Of a stretch of DNA of 64,000 nucleotides, positions 24,851-33,581 are shown in pieces (position 1 is the stretch's first letter; each line of letters starts with the position of its first letter). The notes below the pieces were generated by a model. The model did not search any database and was not told where the DNA came from. It saw only the letters and a program-made list of their open reading frames with translations. Made by a program: the position numbers and the translations under genes. The stretch comes from Eubacterium pyruvativorans (GTDB lineage: Bacteria; Bacillota; Clostridia; Peptostreptococcales; Anaerovoracaceae): NCBI RefSeq assembly GCF_900102225.1, contig NZ_FNBF01000009.1:1-64000 (forward strand). Reading direction: 5' to 3'.

Positions 24851-25180
24851 CTACCGGTCCGCTCCCGCTGTTTCCTGACGATCCTTCCGAATTTCATTCT
24901 GTATTTCTGCCTTCAGCTCCGCCACCGTCTTCTCGTCCACCCGGTCCGCACAGGAATCACCGTCGAAATCCGCAGGCTTCAGTGAATGCATATGATTGCA
25001 CATGCCGGCCATCTTGCACCCCTTGCAGGCGAACTGGGCCTTGTCCCATTCCGGGTCATAGCCGTGCTCGATATTCGCCTGTTCGCTCTTCGCCTGGAAG
25101 AACACCGTCAGTGCGCAGAGCAGCGCCGCAAATAATCCGGCCACCAGTACATATCCGATATGATTGAAGAAATATTCCAT
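24851..25180 (-). CDS. Small single-pass membrane protein with a Cys motif
   Basis: About 109 residues, not recognised. One membrane helix near the N-terminus (about 8-28, GYVLVAGLFAALLCALTVFF), then a soluble part with CKGCKMAGMCNHMH (C-X2-C-X5-C), which could bind a metal or iron-sulfur centre, and a charged helical tail. The start at ATG 25180 has AGGAGG 8 nt upstream; another ATG two codons earlier sits too close to it. It has its own promoter (25206-25235) and terminator, so it is a deliberate single-gene unit beside the histidine operon. Function unknown. Confidence 0.75.
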   Translation of the reverse strand: MEYFFNHIGYVLVAGLFAALLCALTVFFQAKSEQANIEHGYDPEWDKAQFACKGCKMAGMCNHMHSLKPADFDGDSCADRVDEKTVAELKAEIQNEIRKDRQETAGADR

Positions 25181-25205
25181 GCTCATTACCTCCTGTTCCG
25201 TTTCC

Positions 25206-25235
25206 TTTATACCCCGGCGCCGGGGGTTCACGCAA
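25206..25235 (-). promoter_or_regulatory. Promoter of the small Cys-motif membrane protein gene
   Basis: TTGCGT (25230-25235), 18 nt, TATAAA (25206-25211) on the minus strand. The spacer contains a CCGGCGCCGG palindrome. Confidence 0.55.
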
Positions 25236-25294
25236 CCGGTTTTCCGTATCTTCCCGGCGCCGGAGATGAGGACGGCCGCCCCGTTTCTTCCTTC

Positions 25295-26140
25295 TCAGCG
25301 CCGGCGCAGCGGTTCTCCGGTCTTCACCTTCCGGAAGAGCCACACCGCTGCCAGGCCTTCCGCCAGAAGCAGGATCCCATCCCCGCCGGCGGATGCTCCG
25401 GGCCCCCGGAGAACCCCCGGGATCCAGCGGGCCAGCAGCCAGCCGAAAACACTCATCAGGTTGTTGGCCATGTGCAAGAAAATGACCAGAGTTAGGGAGT
25501 CATACACTTCCATCAGCAGCGCCAGCACCAGCCCCGCACCGAATGCGGTGATGCACTGGGCAGGATTCCAGTGCCAGATGCCCCAGAAGGCGGCGGAAAG
25601 CAGGGCCGCCGGCCAGAACCCCGCCGCTGTCCGAAGACTCCGGAAGAGAATCCCCCGCATCAGCAGTTCCTCGTAGATAGCAGGCAGAACAGCAAGACCG
25701 ATCACCGCCAGAAGAATCTCTCCCGAAGCTCCGGTTCCCGCACCGATAGTCCCGCTCCCGGCCATCCTGGCTGCAGCACCGGAGGAAGCCGTCTGTTCCG
25801 GGAGAAATATCCGGCAGATTCCGTTCAGACAGTGCAGAGTGAAAAACATCAGGAGAACGGACAGGATAAGATCCTTTGCCGTAAACCTGCGGGACACCGC
25901 ACCGCCTGCCCGGGCTCTTCCCCGGAGCAGCAGGAAAGCGATGACGGCCCCTGCCCCGTCCGCCGCCAGCGTGACGCAGAGGTCACTTCGGTTCTTCAGG
26001 AGAAAAGCGCCCAGGGCGGGGAGCAGAATCCCCAGAACCAGGGTCCAGAGGACTCCGGACCGGACATCCATCGGCGGGCGGAGCGTACCGCCGGCCCGGG
26101 AAGATGTTTCGTTTTTCTTTTGGTTTTTCTCGTTGTTCAT
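25295..26140 (-). CDS. CPBP family intramembrane metalloprotease
   Basis: 281-residue multi-pass membrane protein of the CPBP (CAAX protease and bacteriocin-processing) family. Diagnostic motifs: YEELLMRGIL (E157, E158, R162), FWGIWHWNP (H190) and FLHMANNLMS (H223, N227). Relatives include Abi-type immunity proteins and prenyl proteases, but no bacteriocin gene is beside it and the substrate cannot be predicted. AGGAACCT precedes the ATG. GC-rich, with a Gly/Ala-rich loop (GSGTIGAGTGASG) between helices. Confidence 0.88.
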   Translation of the reverse strand: MNNEKNQKKNETSSRAGGTLRPPMDVRSGVLWTLVLGILLPALGAFLLKNRSDLCVTLAADGAGAVIAFLLLRGRARAGGAVSRRFTAKDLILSVLLMFFTLHCLNGICRIFLPEQTASSGAAARMAGSGTIGAGTGASGEILLAVIGLAVLPAIYEELLMRGILFRSLRTAAGFWPAALLSAAFWGIWHWNPAQCITAFGAGLVLALLMEVYDSLTLVIFLHMANNLMSVFGWLLARWIPGVLRGPGASAGGDGILLLAEGLAAVWLFRKVKTGEPLRRR

Positions 26141-26212
26141 AGGTTCCTCATATGAGCATCAGAACTGCGCATTGTCGTGGTGACAGTGACATACACATAC
26201 CGGATTGAAATT

Positions 26213-26253
26213 ATCCCCCGGACCGTTCGCCTGTTCGGAACGACCCGGGGGAT
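26213..26253 (-). terminator. Hairpin terminator downstream of the radical SAM gene
   Basis: A long ATCCCCCGG...CCGGGGGAT stem with a 4-nt loop and internal mismatches. Only a weak T-rich tail (ATAATTT) follows on the minus strand. Confidence 0.55.
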
Positions 26254-26331
26254 CCTCATCAATTATTTCGTTGGATGCGAGAAGCATGATACTTTTTTGA
26301 TGCAATTATGATGCAATGCTGCTCGTACTGC

Positions 26332-27738
26332 TTATGCCTCTTTCTTCCGCTTGTCCTTCTCCGCCGCCTTGGCCTCCTGGGTCTCTGCCCAGATATGATC
26401 CGCAATCGGCTTCCAGTTCTTCGCATACTCCTGGCACTTCGCACACAGATGCTCCGGGCTCTCCGGGGACTGCAGGTCTGTGGACTTGGCGCCGCTCTCC
26501 TTCACGAGACGCGGGAGAATTTCCGGATTCTCCAGCATCGGGCACGGACGGAGCATGTTGTCGTTGAACGGCTGGTTGTTATGATACGCCATGAACAGCG
26601 GGCTCTGCAGAATTTCCAGCAGACTGTGATCCCGGATGTTCGCATTGGAGTAGTGAATGAACACACAAGGCTCCGCATCTCCGTTGGCGTTGATGTGGAA
26701 GTAATTCCGTCCGCCGGCAATGCAGCCGCCCACATATTCTCCGTCGTTCTGGAAGTCGAAGCAGAAGAATCCCTTGCCGTCGGTCATGTTTCTGACTTCC
26801 CGCAGTCTGTCGTGCATGTAAATCCGCTGCTTCATCGTCGGCATCAGCTCCGGAGATGCATCCATGCCCACCGGCATCAGGTGGAAGTACATGGTGAACT
26901 GAACACCCTTCTCCAGCTCCATGTCGATGAACTCGTCGGATGTGACCAGTTCAATATTGTTTCTCGTATAAGCGATGGACGTGCCGAACAGACAGCCGTT
27001 CTTCTTCAGCAGATCCATGGCATGCATCACCTTGTCGAATACGCCCTCGCCCCGGCGTGCGTCGTTGGTATCCTCGAAACCCTCCAGGGAAATGGCCAGG
27101 TAGAGGTTTCCTACCCGCTTCAGTTCATCGCAGAACTCCTGGTCCACCAGCGTACCATTGGTGAACGCCACGAAAGCGTTGTCCGGATGCATCTCACAAA
27201 GCTTGATCAGATCCTTCTTCCGGACCAGCGGCTCTCCGCCGGTGTACATATAGTAGTAGATTCCCAGCTCGTTTCCTTCCTGAATGATCCGGTCCATTTC
27301 CTCCAGGGACAGGTTCAGCTTATGACCGTACTCCGCCGCCCAGCAGCCGACGCAGTGCAGGTTGCAGGCACTGGTCGGGTCCATCAGAATCAGCCAAGGC
27401 ACATTGCACTGGTACTTCTCTCTGGCCTCATTGATCATCTTCGTTCCGGTGAACATCGCCTCGTAGAGGAAGTTCAGGAAGAAGGTCTTCAGGATATTCT
27501 TGTCTGTATTGTCGATAATCCGGTTGATGTACCGGCTGATGGCACTGTCCGGATCCTGGAGAAGCTGTTCGAATTTCGTCAGATCGACACCTTTTCCCAG
27601 CTCATCCACAGCGCCTTCCGCTTTCCGGAAAAGATCCACCAGCGCTTCCTGTCTGTCCGGACCCTGTACCTTGCTGTAAGCGTAGTCGAACATCTTCGAC
27701 CAAGCTGCTCTTCCGATCTTATGTTTGATTGTTGCCAT
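26332..27738 (-). CDS. Radical SAM protein with a C-terminal Cys-rich extension
   Basis: 468 residues. A helical N-terminal region of about 110 residues is followed by a radical SAM core with SACNLHCVGCWAAEYG (C125, C129, C132 bind the 4Fe-4S cluster), YYMYTGGEPLVRK and FTNGTLV. The C-terminal part carries further Cys residues (GGCIAGGRNYFHINANGDAEPCVF; RPCPMLENPE; EHLCAKCQEYAKNW), as in SPASM/twitch-type enzymes with auxiliary clusters. The start at ATG 27738 has AGGAGAG upstream. No peptide precursor or obvious substrate gene is adjacent, so the reaction is unknown. The gene is conserved-looking and intact. Confidence 0.85.
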   Translation of the reverse strand: MATIKHKIGRAAWSKMFDYAYSKVQGPDRQEALVDLFRKAEGAVDELGKGVDLTKFEQLLQDPDSAISRYINRIIDNTDKNILKTFFLNFLYEAMFTGTKMINEAREKYQCNVPWLILMDPTSACNLHCVGCWAAEYGHKLNLSLEEMDRIIQEGNELGIYYYMYTGGEPLVRKKDLIKLCEMHPDNAFVAFTNGTLVDQEFCDELKRVGNLYLAISLEGFEDTNDARRGEGVFDKVMHAMDLLKKNGCLFGTSIAYTRNNIELVTSDEFIDMELEKGVQFTMYFHLMPVGMDASPELMPTMKQRIYMHDRLREVRNMTDGKGFFCFDFQNDGEYVGGCIAGGRNYFHINANGDAEPCVFIHYSNANIRDHSLLEILQSPLFMAYHNNQPFNDNMLRPCPMLENPEILPRLVKESGAKSTDLQSPESPEHLCAKCQEYAKNWKPIADHIWAETQEAKAAEKDKRKKEA

Positions 27739-27841
27739 AACGAACACTCTCCTATTCTCCTATTGAGTATATTCTCTTGCATCTTTTCTCAATTTTAGGG
27801 CCCACAGAATCGGAAATCAAAGTACAAAAGTCGATTTTTGT

Positions 27842-29056
27842 CTAATTCGAGGAAACCAGCGCCTCCCGGGCACGGTCAACAATCTCCCGTGCCACCTCTT
27901 CCTTGGACATCAGTTCCAGACGCTCCGCACCGTGCTTCGTGATCAGGGTCACCCGGTTCGTGTCCGTGCCGAAGCCGGCGCCCTGCTCCATCAGGTTGTT
28001 GGCCACGATCATATCCGCATGCTTCTTCACCAGTTTTCTGGCGGAGTTCTCCACCAGATTCTGGGTTTCCATAGAGAAGCCGCAGATGAACTGGCCTTCC
28101 CGCTTCGTCTCACCCAGCCGGGCGAGAATATCCACGGTGCGCTTCAGCTCCAGACTGAGATCCTCATCGGACTTCTTCATTTTCTGCTCCGCCACATCCT
28201 TCGGCGTGTAATCCGATACGGCAGCCGCCATGAACACCGCATCCGCCGCCATGGAGCGGCGCATGACTTCCCGGTACATATCAGCGGCGCTGACTGCGTC
28301 GATATAGTGACAAAAAGCAGGGGCATCAGCGGTCGTATGAGCACGGACCACCACCACATCGGCGCCCCGGAGCATACATTCCTTCGCAATGGCATATCCC
28401 ATCTTTCCGGATGAATGATTGGTGATAAACCGCACCGGATCCATGGATTCCCGGGTGGCCCCCGCCGTCACAAGAATCCGCTTCCCCGTCAGGTCCTTCT
28501 CCCGGAGCAGTTCCCGCTCCACATAAGCGTAGAGTTCCTCTGCTTCCGGCATCCGGCCGCTGCCGGTCACCCCGCAGGCCAGATAACCCTCATCCGGCTC
28601 GATGACCTGAATCCCGAATTCTCTCAGGGTGTTCAGATTACGCTGGGTCACCGGGTTCTCATACATGCCCGTATTCATGGCCGGCGCCACCATCTTCGGA
28701 CAGTCTGCAGCCAGGAAGGTGGTGGTCAGCATGTTGTCCGCCAGGCCGCAGGCCAGCTTGGCGATCGTATTGGCCGTGGCCGGTGCGATCAGAAACAGAT
28801 CCGCATCCGTGGCCAGCGCCACATGCTCTACATTAAACTGGTGGTTCCGGTCGAAAGTGTCTGTGACGCAGCGGTTGCCGCTCAGCGTCTCGAAGGTCAT
28901 GGGATCCACGAAGTGTGCGGCATTTTCCGTCATCATGACGTGGACATCTCCCCCCTCCTTCTTCAGCCGGCTGACCAGAGCGCAGGCCTTGTATGCGGCG
29001 ATCCCGCCGGTGATGCCGATCAGGATCTTCTTGTTCTGAAATTTCTTCGCGTTCAT
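27842..29056 (-). CDS. coaBC: Bifunctional phosphopantothenoylcysteine decarboxylase/phosphopantothenate-cysteine ligase
   Basis: Two consecutive steps of coenzyme A synthesis. The N-terminal flavin-dependent decarboxylase (CoaC, about 1-185) shows GITGGIAAYKA, HVALATDADLFLIAPATANTIAKLACGLADNML, PAMNTGMYENP and the catalytic Cys region YLACGVTGSGRMPE. The C-terminal CTP-dependent ligase (CoaB) shows ILVTAGATRESMDPVRFITNHSSGKMGYAIA and AAAVSDYTPKDVAEQKMKK. 404 residues, standard length. GGGAGGATTCC precedes the ATG. It is the first gene past the rplT terminator. Confidence 0.97.
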   Translation of the reverse strand: MNAKKFQNKKILIGITGGIAAYKACALVSRLKKEGGDVHVMMTENAAHFVDPMTFETLSGNRCVTDTFDRNHQFNVEHVALATDADLFLIAPATANTIAKLACGLADNMLTTTFLAADCPKMVAPAMNTGMYENPVTQRNLNTLREFGIQVIEPDEGYLACGVTGSGRMPEAEELYAYVERELLREKDLTGKRILVTAGATRESMDPVRFITNHSSGKMGYAIAKECMLRGADVVVVRAHTTADAPAFCHYIDAVSAADMYREVMRRSMAADAVFMAAAVSDYTPKDVAEQKMKKSDEDLSLELKRTVDILARLGETKREGQFICGFSMETQNLVENSARKLVKKHADMIVANNLMEQGAGFGTDTNRVTLITKHGAERLELMSKEEVAREIVDRAREALVSSN

Positions 29057-29093
29057 GGAATCCTCCCCCCGTCACTCCGGGCGACGGGCTGCC

Positions 29094-29140
29094 GAAAAAA
29101 AGAAAACAGACGACTGCCTGCGTAAGCGGCCGCCGTCTGT
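29094..29140 (-). terminator. Terminator of the infC-rpmI-rplT operon
   Basis: An ACAGACG...CGTCTGT stem with inner GC pairing, followed on the minus strand by TTTTCTTTTTTT, 10 nt past rplT. Confidence 0.85.
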
Positions 29141-29150
29141 GTCAATCAAT

Positions 29151-29510
29151 TTACTTCGCCTGAGCTGCTTTCGCTGTCTCGCAGAGCTTAGCAAAGTCTG
29201 CTTCATTATGGATAGCGATCTCAGCGAGCATCTTTCTGTTGATATCGATGCCGCTCTTCTTCAGACCGTCAATCAGCTTGCTATAGCTGATACCATTCTG
29301 TCTCGCACCAGCGTTGATTCTTGCGATCCAGATCTTTCTGTATTCTCTCTTCTTCAGCTTTCTGCCGATGTAAGCGGAACGGAGCGCTCTCATGACAGCC
29401 GGGTTCGCTGCCTTGAATGTGCTGTGCTTCGCACCGTAGAAACCCTTCGCCTGCTTCAGTACCTTCTTATGTCTCTTGTGAGCATTCATGCCCTTCTTCA
29501 CTCTTGCCAT
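29151..29510 (-). CDS. rplT: 50S ribosomal protein L20
   Basis: 119 residues: [35 protein letters not shown] is the standard L20 N-terminus, ending in a globular RNA-binding domain ([26 protein letters not shown]). It binds 23S rRNA early in assembly and, in B. subtilis, represses its own operon through the leader. AGGAGG precedes the ATG; rpmI ends 28 nt upstream. A candidate L20-type leader lies ahead of infC. Confidence 0.98.
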   Translation of the reverse strand: MARVKKGMNAHKRHKKVLKQAKGFYGAKHSTFKAANPAVMRALRSAYIGRKLKKREYRKIWIARINAGARQNGISYSKLIDGLKKSGIDINRKMLAEIAIHNEADFAKLCETAKAAQAK

Positions 29511-29538
29511 TTTCTTACCTCCTGTTGTTCTCTCTCAA

Positions 29539-29739
29539 TTACTTACCCATGGAACGCAGCATTCTCTTGTGATCTGCGCTCGTCAGAACGGTAGACTTAC
29601 GAAGACCTCTCTTTCTCTTCGGTGTCTTCTTAGTAAGAATGTGGCTCTTGTATGCCTTATGTCTCTGAATCTTTCCGGAACCGGTGATCTTCAATCTCTT
29701 GCATGCGCCTCTGTGAGATTTCATCTTATTCTTTGCCAT
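29539..29739 (-). CDS. rpmI: 50S ribosomal protein L35
   Basis: 66-residue, strongly basic protein: [35 protein letters not shown] is typical of L35. The start is ATG 29739, after AAGGAGGAG; the reading frame continues 11 codons upstream but that segment overlaps the ribosome site. Second gene of infC-rpmI-rplT, 59 nt after infC. Confidence 0.97.
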   Translation of the reverse strand: MAKNKMKSHRGACKRLKITGSGKIQRHKAYKSHILTKKTPKRKRGLRKSTVLTSADHKRMLRSMGK

Positions 29740-29798
29740 TGCTAACTCCTCCTTCATATTCACAGGTTTCACGGTACGCCGTGATCCCCAGTTAACTG

Positions 29799-30380
29799 CT
29801 ATGCTTCCGGCTTCTGTTCGTCGGAATTGCGATTCCGCTTCCGTTTCCCCGCATTGCTCGGCTTGTTGTCACCCTTCGGGGAAAGGAACATGGTGAGGCT
29901 TCTGCCTTCGAACTTCGGTTTCTTGTCAATCGTTCCGAATTCGGAGCAGATTTCGGCGAACTTCTCCATAACGTCCCGGCCCTTGTTCACGTAATCCCGT
30001 TCACGGCCCCGGAAACGGAGGCTGACCTTCACCTTGTCTCCTGCCTGCAGGAACTTGGCGGCGGTCTTCGCCTTCACCTGAATATCGTGCTCTTCGATGA
30101 ATGTACTGAGGCGGATCTCCTTCACCTGCATGGATTTCTGCTTCTTCTTAGCATCCTTCGCACGCTTCTGTACCTCGTAACGGTATTTTCCGTAATCGAG
30201 AATTTTCGCTACAGGCGGTTCTGCATTCGGAGAGATTTCCACCAGATCGAGTTTCCTCTCTTCTGCCAGACTCAGCGCTTCCTTCCGGCTGATCACGCCG
30301 ACCATGCTGCCATCGCTGTCGATGACTCTTAATTCTTTCGCGCGGATCTCCTCGTTGATCCTGTTTTCCTTCTTATTAAT
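29799..30380 (-). CDS. infC: Translation initiation factor IF-3, AUU start
   Basis: Keeps the 30S subunit free and checks start-codon pairing. 193 residues with [35 protein letters not shown] in the N-domain and [39 protein letters not shown] in the C-domain. The tail ([23 protein letters not shown]) is longer than in E. coli. No ATG or GTG fits: AAGGAGG is followed after 8 nt by ATT (30378-30380), directly ahead of the conserved [13 protein letters not shown] rare AUU start is the known basis of IF-3 autoregulation. The ORF further upstream is leader sequence. Confidence 0.96.
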   Translation of the reverse strand: MNKKENRINEEIRAKELRVIDSDGSMVGVISRKEALSLAEERKLDLVEISPNAEPPVAKILDYGKYRYEVQKRAKDAKKKQKSMQVKEIRLSTFIEEHDIQVKAKTAAKFLQAGDKVKVSLRFRGRERDYVNKGRDVMEKFAEICSEFGTIDKKPKFEGRSLTMFLSPKGDNKPSNAGKRKRNRNSDEQKPEA

Positions 30381-30403
30381 GTCAGGTTCCTCCTTAGATT
30401 CAT

Positions 30404-30539
30404 AAAAAAGAGCGGACACCGAAGTATCCGCCCGAATTCCGCCGGTCCCTGACCGGTTATCATCGATATATACCAGCCGGCTGCCGCACCACGGATGCCG
30501 CCGATCAGGTGAGAAGCGGATGACTTCTGCTTGATTTAC
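30404..30539 (-). promoter_or_regulatory. Leader of infC-rpmI-rplT with attenuator (L20-type leader)
   Basis: About 135 nt of leader end in the terminator GCGGACAC-CGAA-GTATCCGC plus TTTTTT (30404-30431), just 24 nt before the infC start. The position and the long 5' structured part (GAAGTCATCCGCTTCTCACC) fit the L20-responsive leader known from Firmicutes. Binding of L20 would favour the terminator. Confidence 0.75.
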
Positions 30540-30545
30540 TGGAAC

Positions 30546-30574
30546 AGTATAGCACCGGGATGCAAGGCTGTCAA
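30546..30574 (-). promoter_or_regulatory. Promoter of infC-rpmI-rplT
   Basis: TTGACA (30569-30574), 17 nt, TATACT (30546-30551) on the minus strand. The predicted start is near 30539. Confidence 0.85.
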
Positions 30575-30619
30575 TATGAAATTTCGTCCGCCTGCGATGT
30601 CTGCGGAGCGGCACGAAGG

Positions 30620-31291
30620 TCAGTTGAAGTACCGGAAGACGCCCCGCACCTTCCCCTGGATGGAAACATCCTTCACAATGATCGGGCTCATGGTGTCATT
30701 CTCCGGCTGCAGACGCACGTGACCCTCCTCCCGGTAGAATGTCTTCACCGTGGCTTCACTCTCGAACCCGTCAATCATGGCGACTACCACATCACCGTTA
30801 TTCGCCCAGCTCTGCTTCTCCACCAGAATCAGATCTCCGTCCATGATGCCGATGTTCACCATAGACTCGCCCCGGACCCGCAGGACGAAGCAGGTGCCGT
30901 TCACGTACTGGCTCGGCACCGGGAAGGTGCCCTCCTGATTCTCTTCGGCCAGAATCGGCGTTCCTGCGGCCACCCGTCCCACGATTGGCACGTCCACGAT
31001 GTCCGTGCGCTCCACCACCTCCGGCCGGGACGGGGTATCCATACCGGTTCCGAGCTCTTCTTCCACCCGCTCCTTCACCAGCACCAGAGCCCGTGGCTTG
31101 GACGGGTCCTTCTTCAGAAAGCCCTGCTCCACCAGGGTATTCAGGTCCTTATATACCGTGGAGGTGGACTTAATCCCGATGGCCTGGCAGATCTCCCGGA
31201 CCGTCGGCGGGTAGCCCTTCATCGTGATCTCCTTCTGCAGGAACTCAAGAATTTTCCGTTCTCTGGTCTTCATTCCACTCCGATCCTTCAT
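30620..31291 (-). CDS. lexA: LexA repressor (SOS regulator)
   Basis: Winged-helix repressor that self-cleaves when RecA is activated. 223 residues: an N-terminal HTH domain (YPPTVREICQAIGIKSTSTVYKDLNTL), the cleavage site Ala109-Gly110 in VGRVAAGTP, catalytic Ser143 (VRGESM) and Lys183 (ATVKTFY). The ATG at 31291 has AGGAGG upstream; an internal ATG at codon 7 is possible. Monocistronic, ending 80 nt before the infC promoter. Its own promoter carries a LexA box over the -35. Confidence 0.97.
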   Translation of the reverse strand: MKDRSGMKTRERKILEFLQKEITMKGYPPTVREICQAIGIKSTSTVYKDLNTLVEQGFLKKDPSKPRALVLVKERVEEELGTGMDTPSRPEVVERTDIVDVPIVGRVAAGTPILAEENQEGTFPVPSQYVNGTCFVLRVRGESMVNIGIMDGDLILVEKQSWANNGDVVVAMIDGFESEATVKTFYREEGHVRLQPENDTMSPIIVKDVSIQGKVRGVFRYFN

Positions 31292-31336
31292 GTTCCCTCC
31301 TTCGGCCTTGCCAAAATCCCCATTATATATATAATA

Positions 31337-31365
31337 ATTTTAGCACAATGCAGACAGGGTGTAAA
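31337..31365 (-). promoter_or_regulatory. Promoter of lexA
   Basis: TTTACA (31360-31365), 17 nt, TAAAAT (31337-31342) on the minus strand; the -35 is inside the LexA box. Confidence 0.8.
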
Positions 31366-31375
31366 CACCCGTTCG
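31362..31375 (-). promoter_or_regulatory. LexA box (SOS operator)
   Basis: CGAACGGGTGTTTA on the minus strand agrees with the Gram-positive SOS box (GAAC-N4-GTTY). It overlaps the lexA -35, so lexA is autoregulated. It also lies 46 nt upstream of the divergent amidase gene, which might be co-regulated. Confidence 0.8.
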
Positions 31376-31420
31376 CTTTCTTTTTCGAACGATTGTGCTC
31401 ATGGAATTCACGGGAGAATT

Positions 31421-32212
31421 ATGAGTCACCAATATACGGATGAAGAGATTATCCGGGTCATCCTGGAACAGAGACGACAGCGCAGACGGAAGATGATGCG
31501 GCGGCGCCGCATTGCGGCGCTGCTGGTTTTGTCCCTCCTGATCCTGGGGGGATGCGGCGCTTTCCGGGCACTGCACCACACCGGAGATTCCCCGGACAAA
31601 ACAAAAAACGCTGCCACAGCGAAAACGGTAAAAATCCGGGGCACCGTATTCATTGATGCGGGCCACGGCGGCAACGATCCGGGCGCCCAGGCCCTGAACC
31701 GGACAGAGAAGGACGACACCCTGCGCCTGGCGCTGGCCGTCCGAAGCGCTCTGAAAAAACGAGGTCTTCAGGCAGAAATGTCCCGTACGGACGACACGGC
31801 GGTTGACCGGGCGAAGCGGGGTGAAATAGCGAACCGGAAAGGAGCGAACCTTTTCGTCTCCCTCCACCGGAACAAGGCTTCCCAGGGCCAGGGGGTGGAG
31901 ATCTGGATCCCGTCCGACGACCCGAAGGACAGCCGTCTGCTGGCAGAAAATATAATGAAAGAACTGAAATCGGCGGGCATCACGGAGAACCGGGGCATCC
32001 GCACCGGCACCCTGCCGGACCCGAAGGACGACTACCAGGAAAACAAGACCCCGGACATGCCGTCCTGCCTGATCGAATTCGGCTTCATCAGCGACGAGAC
32101 CGACAACCGGCTTTTCGACGAAAAACTGAACACTTACGGGAAGGCACTGGCGAAGGCCATTGACCATACATATCAGTCTCTATACGAAACCCAGGGAGGT
32201 ACGAATGACTAA
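31421..32212 (+). CDS. N-acetylmuramoyl-L-alanine amidase, probable lipoprotein
   Basis: Zinc amidase of the Amidase_3 type that cuts the muramic acid-stem peptide bond. 263 residues: a very basic start (RRQRRRKMMRRRR), a hydrophobic helix ending in ILGGC (possible lipobox, Cys45), and a catalytic domain from about residue 73 with VFIDAGHGGNDPGAQ (His82), a downstream Glu, FVSLHRN (His) and PSCLIEFGFISD (catalytic Glu). ATG 31421 has GGGAG upstream. Divergent from lexA; its stop overlaps the permease start by 8 nt, so the two are translationally coupled. Confidence 0.88.
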   Translation: MSHQYTDEEIIRVILEQRRQRRRKMMRRRRIAALLVLSLLILGGCGAFRALHHTGDSPDKTKNAATAKTVKIRGTVFIDAGHGGNDPGAQALNRTEKDDTLRLALAVRSALKKRGLQAEMSRTDDTAVDRAKRGEIANRKGANLFVSLHRNKASQGQGVEIWIPSDDPKDSRLLAENIMKELKSAGITENRGIRTGTLPDPKDDYQENKTPDMPSCLIEFGFISDETDNRLFDEKLNTYGKALAKAIDHTYQSLYETQGGTND

Positions 32213-33581
32213 CGAAAACCCATCAATTCCACCGAAGAAACCAGCGAAAGCCCCTTCCGCCCCGCCCGCCCGAAATGACAAGGGCATCTATGACGCCCGG
32301 GTTCTGGGCAAGCCCCGGATGGCCATCCTGGGACTTCAGCATATGTTCGCCATGTTCGGCGCCACCATCATGGTGCCTCTTCTCACAGGACTGAACGTGT
32401 CCACAACCCTGCTGTTCGCCGGCCTCGGCACGCTTCTGTTCCACATTGTGACAAAGGGCAAGGTGCCGGCGTTCCTCGGTTCCTCCTTCGCCTTTCTGGG
32501 CGGATATGCAGCGGTGGCGCCGATGCTGAAGCATGGCGTTCCGAACACCGAAATGCTGCCTTATGCCTGCGGCGGTGTGTTCTGCGCCGGACTGGTCTAC
32601 GTGGTTCTGGCAGCCTTCATGCGGGCCTTCGGACCGCAGCGGGTCATGCGCTACTTCCCGCCGATCGTCACCGGACCGATCATCATCTGCATCGGCCTGT
32701 CCCTGGCACCGTCCGCCATCTCGAACTGCCGCACCAACTGGCTGATCGCTCTGGTGGCCCTGCTCACCGTCATCGGCTTCAACATCTGGGGCAAGGGCAT
32801 GATGAAGATCATCCCGATTATTCTGGGTGTCATCGCCTCCTACGCCGTGGCCATCGCCACCGGTGCCGTGGATCTGTCCGCCATCTCCCAGCAGAAACTG
32901 GTGGCTCTCCCGCCGATCACCCTGATGAAATTCGACCTGAGTGCCATCATCACCATCGTTCCGCTGGCCCTGGCCACCATGATGGAACACATCGGCGATA
33001 TTTCCGCCATCGGTGCCACCACCGGACGGAACTACATCGCAGATCCGGGACTGCACCGCACCCTGCTGGGGGACGGACTGGCCACCTGCCTGGCTGCGGC
33101 CTTCGGCGGCCCGGCCAACACCACCTACGGTGAAAACACCGGCGTTCTGGCACTGACCCGCATCTACGACCCGAAAGTCATCGAACTTGCGGCCGTCTTC
33201 GCAGTCATCCTGTCCTTCGTTCCGAAGGTGGGCTTCGTCATCCAGTCCATCCCGGCAGCCACCATCGGCGGCATTTCCCTGCTGCTCTACGGCATGATCT
33301 CTGCGGTGGGCGTCCGGAATATTGTGGAGAACCGGGTAGACTTCTCCCGCACCCGCAACACCATCATCGCCGCCCTCATTCTGGTCACCGGCCTGGGCTT
33401 CACCTTCAGCACACCGGCCGGCCTCACCTTCAAGGTGGCAGGCTTCTCCATCACCCTTTCCGGTCTGGCAATTGCGGCGCTGACCGGCATCATTGCAAAT
33501 GCAATTCTGCCGGGGAACGAGTACGTGTTCCACGACGGAAAAGATTCCGAGAAGGACCAGTACCAGACGTACAAGCTGTAG
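32205..33581 (+). CDS. uraA: Uracil permease of the NCS2 family
   Basis: 458-residue nucleobase-proton symporter with about 14 hydrophobic segments. After a cytoplasmic Pro/Ala/Lys tail it shows LGLQHMFAMFGATIMVPLLTGL, the family motif LATMMEHIGDISAIGATTGRNY and GGPANTTYGENTGVLALTR, which are typical of uracil permeases rather than xanthine carriers. GGGAGGTACGA precedes the ATG. Downstream is a GCGGGAATGCA hairpin at about 33641-33679 without a T-tract. Substrate naming is by motif only. Confidence 0.92.
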   Translation: MTNENPSIPPKKPAKAPSAPPARNDKGIYDARVLGKPRMAILGLQHMFAMFGATIMVPLLTGLNVSTTLLFAGLGTLLFHIVTKGKVPAFLGSSFAFLGGYAAVAPMLKHGVPNTEMLPYACGGVFCAGLVYVVLAAFMRAFGPQRVMRYFPPIVTGPIIICIGLSLAPSAISNCRTNWLIALVALLTVIGFNIWGKGMMKIIPIILGVIASYAVAIATGAVDLSAISQQKLVALPPITLMKFDLSAIITIVPLALATMMEHIGDISAIGATTGRNYIADPGLHRTLLGDGLATCLAAAFGGPANTTYGENTGVLALTRIYDPKVIELAAVFAVILSFVPKVGFVIQSIPAATIGGISLLLYGMISAVGVRNIVENRVDFSRTRNTIIAALILVTGLGFTFSTPAGLTFKVAGFSITLSGLAIAALTGIIANAILPGNEYVFHDGKDSEKDQYQTYKL

